Below are positions 33,801 to 45,800 of a DNA stretch of 64,000 nucleotides, one piece after another (the stretch's first letter is position 1; each line of letters opens with the position of its first letter). Source of the DNA: Ovis canadensis. Its lineage: Eukaryota; Chordata; Mammalia; Artiodactyla; Bovidae. The DNA lies in assembly GCF_042477335.2 (NCBI RefSeq), contig NC_091246.1, forward strand, positions 254,557,501-254,621,500, in the 5' to 3' direction. A program made the position numbers and the translations under genes. The notes under the pieces were generated by a model. The model had not been told where the DNA came from and ran no database searches. It saw only the letters and a list, made by a program, of their open reading frames with translations.

Positions 33801-36800
33801 CGCCCCCACGCGGGTGGAGCGCCGTCCCCTGCGGCATGGCCTCGCGGCTTCCTCCGCCGCCACGCGGTGACCACGACAAGGCCCCTCACCGCTCCCCCGT
33901 GGCAGGAGTGGAGCCGACGACGGCCCGCTGCGAGCTCCAGCCGTGCGAGCCAGCCCACGTGGGCGCCCGAGGCCCCACCCGCTGCGCAGGGCCAGTGGCT
34001 AAGCGCAGGGGCAGAAGGGCAGACCTGACTGGCTCGCGGCTCGCCCCACTTTGCTGAGCCTGACCCGGGCTGCCCGCCGTCAAGGACCCGCCCGCCCTGC
34101 CCCCTCCCACCAGCCCTGCCCCCTCCCACCAGCCCTGCCCCCTCCCACCAGCCCTGCCCCCTCCCACCAGCCCGCCCTGCCCCCACCAGCCCGCCCTGCC
34201 CCCTCCCCCAGCTCGCCCTGCCCCCTCCCCCAGCTCGCCCTGCCCCCTCCCCCAGCTCGCCCTGCCCCCCCCCCCCCCGCTCGCCCTACCCTCCCCCCCC
34301 AGCTCGCCCTACCCCCCCCCCCCCAGCTCGCCCTACCCCCCCACTCGCTTCCTCCGTCCCTCCTGCAGGCATGGTCCCTAATTCAGCCCCTGAGAGGGTC
34401 ACCCCCATCCGGGCGTGTGCTTCTTGGAGGGCCCTGCGCTGGATGCTGTCTGCTCTTCTGGATCCATTGCCCCCTTCTTCCCTGCACTGCGTCCTGGGGG
34501 ACTGACCCTTGGGAACCAGGGGTTCCTGTACCCGCAGGCTTCCCGCTGGGCTCAGCCCGCGGGGGCGGTGGCATAAGGTGGGGCGCTGCTGGGAGAGTGT
34601 ACTTGGAGTCACGGCAGGTTGGCTGTGCAGTCCCAGCTCCCGTCTTATAACCTCTTTTTAAAATTTAATTAATTGGGGGCTAATAACAATATTGTGGCCG
34701 TGTTTGGAGCGACCCATCCAGGCTCCAGTAACATGCTCCTCACCCAACTCCTCCAGGCCTGGGAGAGGTGAGAGCGCCCCTCTTCCTACCCTGGGGATGC
34801 AGAATAGGCCCTGCCCTGTACCTCTGTAACACCCCCTTTTCTGGACCACTCTGGTTATCCGCTTGAAGTGCCCCTGCTTCCTGCTGGGACCTACAGTCAC
34901 TACCCCCGCCCCTTGCCATAACAGAAGACAGATCCTCAGCCCAGCAGCAGAGAGGTCACTCCAAAGCCTAAGTCAGATCGAGTCCTGTCCTGTGCTCAGA
35001 TCCCCAGTCGCGCTCAGAGTCACAGCCAAAGCCCCAGCGCTGCCCTGTGGGGCCCTGGGCGGCCCTGTCTCTCCTCATTCCTCTGGGGCCCCCAGCTTCA
35101 TCCTTAAACGCTCCAGGCCTCTTCGTTCCGCCTCAGGGCCATCATCTGTGCTGTTCCCTCTGCCTGGAATGCTTGTCCTCGCATGCACCTGGCTTGGCCC
35201 CTCATTTCTCTCGAGTGAAAGCGGGGATTTAGAGACTCTCTCTCTGGGCCTGTCACCACCCCTCCGCCCTCGCCCCCCCACCCCGAGCTGTCCTGAACCA
35301 TGAGCCTCAGACCTCTGTCCACAACCCCGTCCCCAGCCATGCCTACCCCCATGCCTGGCCCGCGACCCTGGTACCTGCACAAACTTATTGTAGCCGATGA
35401 GGCTTCTGTTGGAGAGGACCTGGCTGATGGAGACGGTGTTGACCTGCTGGTTGCCTGTGAAGGAGAGGGGCAGGCTGGGAGTAGCCCAGCAGAGGCCAGG
35501 CTCACAGGCTTGTGAGTCGGCAGCTCCCTGGCGTTTCCTCCTGGCCTCTGAGCAAGCCCGGGTGTGCGAGGACGGCAGGGGCGGGCTGCTGCAGCGCATG
35601 AGCGTGAGGCCTTCACCCGAGCACATCAGAAGTGGTGATGCTCCTTACTGGAAATGTAGCCCCCAACCCTCACCGGGCACTGGATGGTGATCGCTCTTTT
35701 TTTTGGCTAGTGGTGGGGCGTGGAGCTGGGTCCCCCACCTGCCCACCAGAACCTGCCCTGATGGACACTGCTGAACCCTGTTCCTGACCTCCAAGAGGCG
35801 ACTGCAGGGCAAAGGGGCTCCCCCAGACCCATCTCTCCTGCTGGCCTGATGAAGTGCTCATGGAGACAGGCAGGACACGGGAGGTCAGAGCCAGTCTCTT
35901 TTGAAGCTCACAGCTGCCATTTACTGATCTCTTACCCTGCACAGGCCCCAAGTCCAGGGCTCTACACTCAACACCTCATTTAGTCCTCACAGCAACCCCA
36001 CAAGGCATGCATTTACACCCCCATTTTACAGATGAGGAAACTGAGGCTCAGAGAAGTAAAAAGATTTGCCCCACGTTTTTCAGCTGGGAAATGGTACTGG
36101 TGATTCAGACCCAAGCCAACTGCTCATGAAGGGCTGAAGCCTCGACCAAGGGCTGGACCCACCTGCCCACGTGCAGGCTCGGGTCCCCCCACCCCGGTCA
36201 GAGTAGAGACGCAGGTCCACAGCATCCCCACTGAGGCCGCTGAGCCAGCGACTTCCCCTTGCTGAGCCCCACATCCTTGGGTGTAAAGCAGATGAGTCAC
36301 CCTCACAGGCCCTCCTGAGGTCAGATGGGGTCAGATGCCTGGAGCGCGCAGCCCGGGGCCTGGCACACGGTGGGGGACCACCAAGGTGTCAGGCCTCCGC
36401 AGCCGCTGCGCTGCTATCAGCTCTCTGGGGCCACCTGGTGGTTACACGTGGCCCGACAGCTGTGAATCCCCTCGCTGCTCGGCTCAGCCTCTCTCTGGGC
36501 CCTGCTCACTGCAAACCCCTGCTTCTAAAGAAGATGAAGATGGCTTTCCCTCTGCCTGGTACATGAAATTTGGATTTGAGAATTTTCCAGGTTTGATCTG
36601 AGCTCAAGGAGTCTGTTCACAGGCCCGATGAGAGAGGGGGGGATGAGGGCAATTGTATTTCTTCCATTTTACAGCTGGGGCTCCAGGCGGGTGGGAAATA
36701 GATGTGGGAAGTTGCACTTGGGAGCTTTTAAGTTCTGTGAATGCTTTTTGCTTGGAGGGAGATTTGGTCCAGGGCAGGAATGTTCCTGAGCCCAGGCTCC

Positions 36801-39800
36801 AAGCTCCCAATAGATGGTCCACTGATCAATCAGATTTCACTCGCAAAACACACATTACTCAGACTTTCAAGACAGCGAGGGGCTGAGCATCAAATCCCAA
36901 GTGCTAGGCCCTTTGGTGCAGAGGCCCCTGTACGACTGCACTGGTCATGCGCCCCAGAGCGGACCGCGTCTCTGCTGTGCCCACGGCCAGCCCCCATCGT
37001 CCTCCGTGGCGCTCCCTGCCAGCTCTGCCCGCGCTGTGGACAGCGGGGCCTGCTGAGCCAAGGGGTCTCAGACCTGGAGGCCAGGCCCCCTTCCAGCGGG
37101 ACGTTCCTCTCTCAAGCCGTGATGTGGCAAGGGGGGGGGGCAGGAAAGCGGCGATGAGGGGCACAGCACCCACCGATAACCCCTTGGAACAGGAGGGCGC
37201 CCCCGTGGCCCCACTTCTGCTTTTCCTGGAAGAGCTTGAAACAGGCGCTGGGGCTGGCCAGGAGCATCCGGAAGCCCTGTGTGCAGAGAACAGACTCAGC
37301 TGAGCCCCGCGCCTCCGCTCGGCTCAGCCCCGGGCCCAGAGCTGTCCCTGGGTCTTCACCTTCCCATCAGTGGCAGGGACGAAGCTCAGAAACTCATCCA
37401 CGTGGCCGACCGCCAGCCAGTCCACGAAGAGCTCCACGGGCGGCTGCACCTTCTGGGCGTGCAGGAAGTCCCGGACCACCTGGGTGACCCGGCGGCCCCT
37501 TGACCTGGGGCCCAAGGGGCAAAAAAAGAGTTAACTAAAGAGAATATACACAGAAACAGAAGGACGAGAGTTCAAGATTTCGGCAACGTCTGTAAAAAGC
37601 TTGCGCTGCCTTTGTAATCGGGAAAGATGATAAATAAATATATATTTAAGTCACACTCAAGGTGAGCTCTCTGAGAGGCAGACACAGGCAGGTCAATCAC
37701 AGCTTACCATCCCGGTCTCCTCATCCAGGCGAATCCTCAGGACCACCCTCAGACCCCATCCTCGTGTTCTCCAAGTGGCAGATGTCACCCGCATATTCAA
37801 CCCGCGGCTGGGCAGTTCTTCCTAGAGTTTAACTGACCTCTCTCTCACTACAGACTCAGCTTCCCACGCATCAGCAGGGAGAGAGGGTGATCTTGTCTCA
37901 CAGCCCCAGCATTTTATTTTCGTGAACTCAAACCCCCTTCTTCTCTTGCCTTCTGAAAAAGTATCGAATGGCATGGCCCAAACGTCCTCTGTCGGTGAGA
38001 TCACGTGTTTGAGGACAGGTGGTCCCTTCAAAGCTGGTTTCACCTGTTTCTGATCACAAGCCTGTTCTAACCACTTTGCTGAACTTGGTGGGCGGTCTTG
38101 GCCTATTCCCATGGCAAATAACACTGTTGCACGGTTCCTTGCGTCTTCCATCAGCACCCCTCTGCCGTGGTACCCCCCTTTGCGTCACTGCTGTCTCCGT
38201 TTCCACGTCCTGTACCTCCCTTTCGCTCTCAGGGAAAGATCTGATATTAGTCATTTGTATTGTAGTGTGAACAAGCCTTGATTTAAATGCAGTTTCTCCT
38301 GGGACTGTTGAGGCTTAAAACCGTTTTCTTCTATAATTATTCACTGGTATCGACATGGATTTATTTTCTGAATCAGAAGACCCAAGTCTAGCCATGACTC
38401 TGCCTCCCGTGTGACTCCCGGGCAACTCACCCTCTCTGGGCCCACTTGTGAAACGAGAGTGTTGGACTGAATGGGCTCTTGGGGCCTGCTTGCTCTGGGC
38501 GTCTCAGACCCCTTGAGAGGAGTGTGGACGACGCCTGGGGGGCAGCCCTCTGCCCCCAGCAGCACCGCGGCCTGGACTGCCATTTCATCACTGACCCTCT
38601 CTGCTTCTCTCGCAGGAGTGGGACGGCCCTCCCCCAGCCACCATCAACACCCACCCTCAGTCTCTCACCCAGGCAAGTTGCCCCCGAAGAGGATCCGCCC
38701 CAGGGGGTACTCCTTCCCATTGGCCACCACAGGGGGGCTGACCTCCAGGTTCCCGAAGGAGTCCAGGCCGCTCACAGAGTTGTCTCGTGGTTCCCGGGTC
38801 ACGTACCCGAAGTCTGGACCCTGGGTGGGGAAACAGAGTCAGGCTCAGAGTGGGCAGGCTCACCAGGAAGCACTTGAACCAACCTGCTGGGCTCTAAGCT
38901 CCTTAAAGATGGGGCGTGCATGGCCACCCATTCTTCAGATAGAAACACTGAGTCCAAGATGGACATCTGAGCTGACTGCTATTTCCTGCACGCTCAGATG
39001 CTCATGCTCCCTCCAGCCCCACTGCCGTTTCGGAGCGTGCTATTCCCCCGGTCACGGGGATACAGGAGAGAGGGCCAGGCGGTCCCCACAGCCCCGTGAG
39101 AGGTGGAGGGGGGCTGCGGCCACTCCTGTGTCCTCTGCGTGGCCTTCCCGTCAGTCTCGCCCCGGGGCGGGTATCTGGCTGCTCCAGAGGGCCCTGTTCT
39201 CGGGGCCTGAGGGGCGGGTGACGGTCCTCCGAGCCTCAGCTTTCAATCTAGGAAAAGGGACAACTCCCCAGGGCCGTCTCTTACAAGGAATTTAGACAGC
39301 CCTGAGGCCAGGAGAGCGCTCCTCCCACCTTCATGCCCAGCGAGGGGTGGGAGAAGCCTCCACTCTCTATGGCACCAAGGGGACCTCCCCTTTTTTCTCA
39401 GGAGGGGTCGGTTAGGACATATGCTCTCCCTTTTTACGGAAGCAGAGTTGAGCACAATGGTTTGTTGATTTCTGTTGTAAAGCGAAGTGACTCAGTCATA
39501 CATATATGTCTATGCATTCCTTTCCTTATTCTTTCCCACGGTGGGTCATCGCAGGATATTGAGGATGGCTCCCTTGCTGTACAGCAGGATCTCGTAGTTT
39601 ATCCATTCTGCGTATCATAGTTTGCATTCAGTTCAGTCGCTCAGTCGTGTCCAACTCTTTGCGACCCCATGAATCGCAGCACGCCAGGCCTCCCTGTCCA
39701 TCACCAACTCCTGGAGTTCACTCAGACTCACGTCCATCAAGTCCGTGATGCCATCCAGCCATCTCATCCTGGGTCGTCCCCTTCTCCTCCTGCGCCCAAT

Positions 39801-42800
39801 CCCTCCCAGCATCAGAGTCTTTTCCAATGAGTCAACTCTTCGCATGAGGTGGCCAAAGTACTGGAGCTTCAGCTTTAGCATCATAGCCCAAACTGCCAAT
39901 CCTCCCCTCCCCTCTCCACGTCCCCCTGCCAAGTCTGACCTCTGTGTCTGTGAGTCTCTATTTCCTAGGTAAGTCCATTTGAAGATACCCGCTTTACTAC
40001 CGGTAACAATGCCAGCTATCTACGTTTGTGCTTTCTCTGTGTTGGCATGAAGAAGCTTCACAAACATCTCCGAGACCTGGGCTAGCATATTCTTACTGAT
40101 GAGGAAATTGAGGCTCAGAGAGGGGAGATTACTCACGCAAGGTCACACAGCACGTGGGTGACAGAGCCGGGTTGCTCTGACTCCAGAGCCTGTGCGTTTT
40201 TTTAGTTGGAGGATAACTGCTCCACAGTGTTGTGCTGGTCTCTGCCCCACAGCGTGAAGCAGCCCTAAGTATATGCACGCCCCTTTCCTCCTGAACCTCC
40301 CTCCCATCTCCCACCCCTAAGCCTGTGTTCTTAACAGCTGCACTCTCCCGCCTCCTCTCCCCATCTGGGGTTGCCAGATTTAATAAATAAACATAGAGCA
40401 TGCTCAGTTCACTTTGAATTTTATAGAAACAATAAATGTATTTTTAGTATACTCCATGCAGGGGCTGACTTCATTTTTCTGGCCTCCAAAATCACTGCAC
40501 ATGGTGACTGCAGCCATGAAATTAAAAGATGCTTACTCCTTGGAAGGAAAGCTTTGACCAACCTAGATAGCATATTAAAAAGGAGAGACATTACTTTGCC
40601 AACTAAGTTCCGTCTAGTCAAGGCTATGGTTTTTCCAGTGGTCATGTACGGATGTGAGAGTTGGACTCTGAAGAAAGCTGAGCGCCGAACAATTGATGCT
40701 TTTGAACTGTGGTGTTGGAGAAGATTATGGTTTTTCCAGTGGTCATGTACGGATGTGAGAGTTGGACTCTGAAGAAAGCTGAGCGCCGAACAATTGATGC
40801 TTTTGAGCTGTGGTGTTGGAGAAGATTCTTGAGAGTCCCTTGGACTGCAAGGAGATCCAACCAGTCCATCCTGAAGGAGATCAGCCCTGGGTGTTCATTG
40901 GAAGGACTGATGTTGAAGCTGAAACTCCAATACTTTGGCCATTTGATGTGAAGAGCTGACTCATTTGAAAAGACCCTGATGCCGGGTAAGATTGAGGGCA
41001 GGAGGAGAAGGGGACGACAGAGGATGAGATGTTTGGATGGCATCACCAACTCAATGACATGGGTTTTTGTGGACTCTGGGAGTTGGTGATGGACAGGGAG
41101 GCCTGGCGTGCTGCGATTCATGGGGTCGCAAAGAGTCGGACACGACTGAGCGACTGAACTGAACTGATGCAGAGTATGGGACATCCTTATGCTAAAACAG
41201 TTCTCACAGTTTAGCCGACATTCACCTTAGCCCGGCTTCTCCTATATTTTACCTGGCAACCCTACTCCCATCCCTGAAAAGCATGGCTCCCAGTCTGGCC
41301 CTCGGGGCAAAGCCCCCCGGCCTGCAGGCCCAGCTGTGGCCCCAAGCACTCACCAGGATTCTTTTGTAAGGGAAGTTCTGCAGCTCGCCATTCCTGGGGG
41401 AGTCAAAGACCACCGGGAAGGTTTTGTGCGGTGCCTGGATGTAGCCCAGCTCCATCTCGTCCTGCAGACCCGGGGGGCACCAGTGGTGGACGGTCAGCAG
41501 CTTACCCCCCTCGCCTGGCACTCAGGGCTTCGGGGAAGACTCTTCACTCTGCCTCAGGCCGGCTCTACCCTTTGAGGACTGAGGAGGGCAGAGGCCGTGA
41601 TGCCTGCTGGCTGGAGGAAGGGCTGGAGGTTCGGGGGTGGGGCCCTGCTTACCTAGGGCCACAGAGCAAGGCAGGTCAGCAATGAACAAGCACATGGCCT
41701 CGGGGTGTCCCTGTGCTGGGTCACAGGGGAGTGGGGGCAGAGAGGGCTTTGGGGTGGCCTGAGTTGGACAAAGAGGCTGCTGGGCACCAGCCATCACACA
41801 TGGCCTCCGTGTGCGGCCCTGGGGGACTGACAGCAAGCGGGGCGGAGGTGGCCTGAGGAGGCACAGACCCGCCTCCTTTCAAGCACGTGCCATGCCCAGG
41901 TCAGTTCTGGAGGCAAAGATAACCCAGCACTCATGGACTGTGTGTCCAGCGAGAAGCTCACCAGGATGTCCCCGGCCCTGCTCCAAGTATTTTATGAGTG
42001 CTAACTCCTGCAGACCTCACAATACGCCTATGTGGGGGCACCATGATCATCCCACATCACAACAGAGGAAAGTGAGGAACAGCGCGGTCTAGGTATTTGC
42101 CCAAGGGCCCACAGCCAGTTAACAGCAGAGCCAGGATCCAGACCGAGCCAGTTCTTGCCCTAGTGTCTCGTCCTGAAACAACTCCTGGGAGGAACTTCCA
42201 ACTGAAACAAAAGCTTCTTAGCTTGGTGTTCAAGGCCTCTCACCTCAGTTCTTACCCTTTGCAGAAGCTTGCGTGCATGCTAAGTCGCTTCAGCCATGTC
42301 CAGCTCTGTGTGACCTTATGGACAGGAGCCCACCGGGCTCCTCAGGTTCTCCAGGCAGAACACTGGGGTGGGCTGCCATGCCCTCCTCCAGGGGACCTTC
42401 CCAACCCAGAGACCGAGCTGGCGTCTCCTCTGCCCCCTGCACTGGCCGGCAGGTTCTCTACTGCTAAAGAGGTGGAGCTGGCGTCTCCTCTGCCCCCTGC
42501 ACAGGCCGGCAGGTTCTCTACTGCTAAAGAGGTGGAGCTGGCGTCTCCTCTGCCCCCTGCACTGGCCGGCAGGTTCTCTACTGCTAGTGCCACCTGGGAA
42601 GCTCTCGCAGAAGCTTGATCCTGGCCAAGGAGAACAGCTGAAGCCCCTTCTCATATCTCCCACCTCTGGGCCTTTGCACAGGCTGGTCCCCTGCCAGGAC
42701 CACCATTCAGTGAGCTCCAGCACCGCCCTCACCAGCTCTGTGGCCCGAGGCATCTTGCCTCACTGAGAGTTCCTTCTTCACTGACAGGGCGTTGTCAGGA

Positions 42801-45800
42801 AGATGAAATGATGCTGGGCATGGCCTGCAGGGAGTGCTTGATAAACCACACAAGTCATTATCCATTCGCCAAATCTGGTCCAGCTCAAATGCCCCTTCCA
42901 GGCAGTCCTCCACTGATCTGCTTCTCAGACAAGGGTGATTCCACCTGCCTCCAGGCCCCACTGGCACTTTGCCAGCACCCCTGCTTTGTCTTAGACAGTT
43001 GGAACAGCGACTTCCATCCCAATCACTCTCTGTACCAGGGCTTCTCAGCCTCGGCTTTCTTGATACTTGGAGCCAGCTAATTCTTTGTCGTGGGGGCTGT
43101 CCTGTGTATTGCAGGATGTTTGGCAGCATCCCTGGGGCAAAAACAACCTTCTATGGAGGATCACTGGTCCAGGCCATTGAGGGCAGGGAGTGGGCGTCCC
43201 CACCTCTGCCATCCCACACCCCCCCGCTCCAGTACCTAGCCCAGATCCTGTGGGTGAATGGATGTCATATTCAACGTCAGTGTGCCTGAGTCTCCAGAAG
43301 GTTCTGGAGAGGGGGGAGAGCTCTGGGTCTAGAATTAGAAAGAGCAGGGCCCTGGGGAGGGTGGACGCAGCCCTGGTCCTCTTGGATATTCCCCGCAGCC
43401 CCTGCGTTGGAGCCGGCCTGCAGGCTGGCGTCACTCGAAGTGCTCACTGCCCAGGGGCTGCGGTACCTGGATCCAGCGGTCGTTGCGGTTCTCGGCCTGC
43501 GGGCAGACGGTCAGCTTGCAACCGGCCCTTCTGGCCAGCTCTGCCACCGCGTCCACGAAGCAAGTGTTGTTCCTCACGCTGTGGACGAGCCCAGGGAGAA
43601 TGCTCAGGACACAGGCAGACACAGGGGCCAGGGGACACCCCGCGCCCCCGACTCACCGGCACACGTACACCTCCAGGGGCGGCTGGGTGCTGGGCGTCAT
43701 AATCCAGGGGGCCACTCGGAACACCACGGTGTCGGTGAAGATGGGGGACTCGGAGAAATCCTGCAGGTTGAGACAGGAGGGGAAGCAGACTGGCCTTGGG
43801 GCCCAGCGCTAGCAAGGTGCTAGCTACTTGAGCAAGCTGCTAGCTCCTTAGTTTCTGGAGAGGCAGCCGCGGGTGGCCGGGATCCTCCACACAGTGGGGG
43901 GCGCCCACCTCTACTGGGCATGGAGGCCATTGCCCACCCTGTCTGTCCCGGACGCCCCTACCTCGTTGGAGTCATCCAGCAGGGTGACGTGGAAGGTGAC
44001 GAGCCCCGAGAAGCCGGCGTCGGGGAAGGACAGGCCCTCCACGAAGAAGCGCTCCTCATCCCCGTGGAAGTGGGGCACCTCGTAAGACACCTTGTTCTGG
44101 CCCAGCACGTGCCGGTACGCCTCGCAGGAGTCCTCGGGGCCTGGCAGGGGGCACAAGGGCCTCGCGAGGGGGCCCCGGGAGCAGGGAGCATTGCGCAACC
44201 TCCCCAACACAACGGAAGCCACACAACCACCCCCGCTTCTCACCTCCCACTTGCAGAGGAGAGAGAGAGAGGCTTAAACCCGAGTGCGGGCAGGTCTGGG
44301 TGGGGCAGGGAGGGTGTTCCTAAGGCGGCGCTGAGATCTTTCAGAGGGAAATTTGGTGGCATCTAGCAAAGCAATGTTTACCCCTAACCAGCAAGTCCAT
44401 GCCCAGGTAGTGTCTTTCCTATAAAATACAAGTGGAAGGTGTTCGCTGATTATTTACTGAACACCTACTATGCACCTAGGAGGTGTGGTTCAGGACTCAG
44501 GACACCGCTGTGAGCACGGTCCCTGCCCTCCAGGAACCGAGATTTCTGAAAAATCAAAACACCGCAAAAAAACGTACGTTCACGGGACCAGATCAGTTAC
44601 AGCACCTCCATGCTTTGAAATATGACGCGACTGTGGAGGAAGGCAAAGCAGAGCTACACAAGAGAGACGTGTAGGAGGGATAACTCGGCGAGAGAAACCA
44701 CGCGGAAAGCAGAAAGTGGACGCGCGCGAGCTCATGCACGCGCACGCACACACGCGCACGCACGCACGCGCACGCGCACACCAAGCACGTTCAGGGCACT
44801 TAAAAAAATGTCAGCAAGAACACACACGAAATGGTTAACAGAGGACGCATCTTAAGAGTCAGGTTTTGGAGTCGGGTAGAGAGCTCTCATTTCTAACTGT
44901 ACATACTTCCGTATTTCTAAACTGAGCACATTATTACTTGTGTTGCCCAAAAAGTTACATCTTACAGAAAAACCCAAATACATGTATTTTTTGGAGATAT
45001 TATATATCCTTGCTTGCATCATGCTAATGACATTGTAGCTAGGTAAAGCAACGGTTTGGGGTTTATCGGGGTGGGTGAGAGATGCAGGCTGAACAGAGAG
45101 GCAAGTAGCCAGGGTATCTGGGACTGGCTTTAAAACCCTTCACCAAACAAGGACGGTCGGATCACGTAAGAGAAGCAGAATAGCGACCCTTGTTGGGTCC
45201 GAGTGGTTGGCACATAGGGGTTCCTCACAGTGTTCTCTCTGCTTCTGGGTATGCTTGAAAGTTTTGATAATCTAAAATTTTAAACGTGCTTAAAATATAT
45301 TTAAAAATGCATTCATCTGCTGAAACCACCTCCGGCACGGCTGTGCCAGGGACGCCAGGCAACCAGTCATGAAACCCGTGCATCTGATGCTTCTTCCTCT
45401 GGGCCCTCAAGGCGGCCCCGGAGCCAGAGCAGAGCCTGCACCCCAGCCTGGGTGGGGGAACTGAGCACCCCCCCCCCCGCCCCCCGGGCAGGGAAGGAGG
45501 GGCATCAACTCACCGCAGGCATGGAACACCCGCGCCCGCTCGGCATCAGCGCTGGAGGTGTGGAGGACAAGTTTGTGGTCATCAAACAGGGCGTCGGGGC
45601 CTTGGGTCCGCAGAATCATCACAGACATGTCTTCCAGGTCTGGGCAGCCAGACACAGGGCCGCGGCTCAGGAGGCCTCCAGCACCCCAGCCCCTCCCCAG
45701 GGCAGAGGGTGCCAAGACCTGGGTCTCTGCCCCAGCTCTGCCCGCCCGGTGGAAATACTGAGAGCCACCAAGACCAAAGCAGAAACATGTCTGTGCGCCT

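Larger units (their letters stand above)
40368..41262. mobile_element. Old palindromic DNA-transposon-like element split by BovB
   Basis: Terminal inverted repeats GGGTTGCCAG (40368-40377) and CTGGCAACCC (41253-41262) flank matching inner arms (AATAAATAAACATAG; TTTAGTATA / TATGCTAAAA). A BovB fragment fills the middle. A second, uninterrupted copy is at 53706-53889. I do not assign a family name. Confidence 0.65.

Noticed and set aside
34051-34650. A proline-rich 199-codon plus-strand frame
   Set aside because: The proline repeats come from the C-rich minisatellite; no start context or similarity supports a protein.
38471-39295. A 274-codon plus-strand open frame
   Set aside because: It overlaps PADI3 exon 11 on the opposite strand and is low in stops because of GC content; no recognisable domain.
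42415-42586. Regular repeats considered as a CRISPR-like array
   Set aside because: The units abut with no spacers, lie in a SINE and the genome is mammalian.
42097-42766. Plus- and minus-strand frames with a repeated 20-residue peptide
   Set aside because: The repeat is the 60-bp tandem unit inside a Bov-tA SINE; the frame is open only because the period is a multiple of three.
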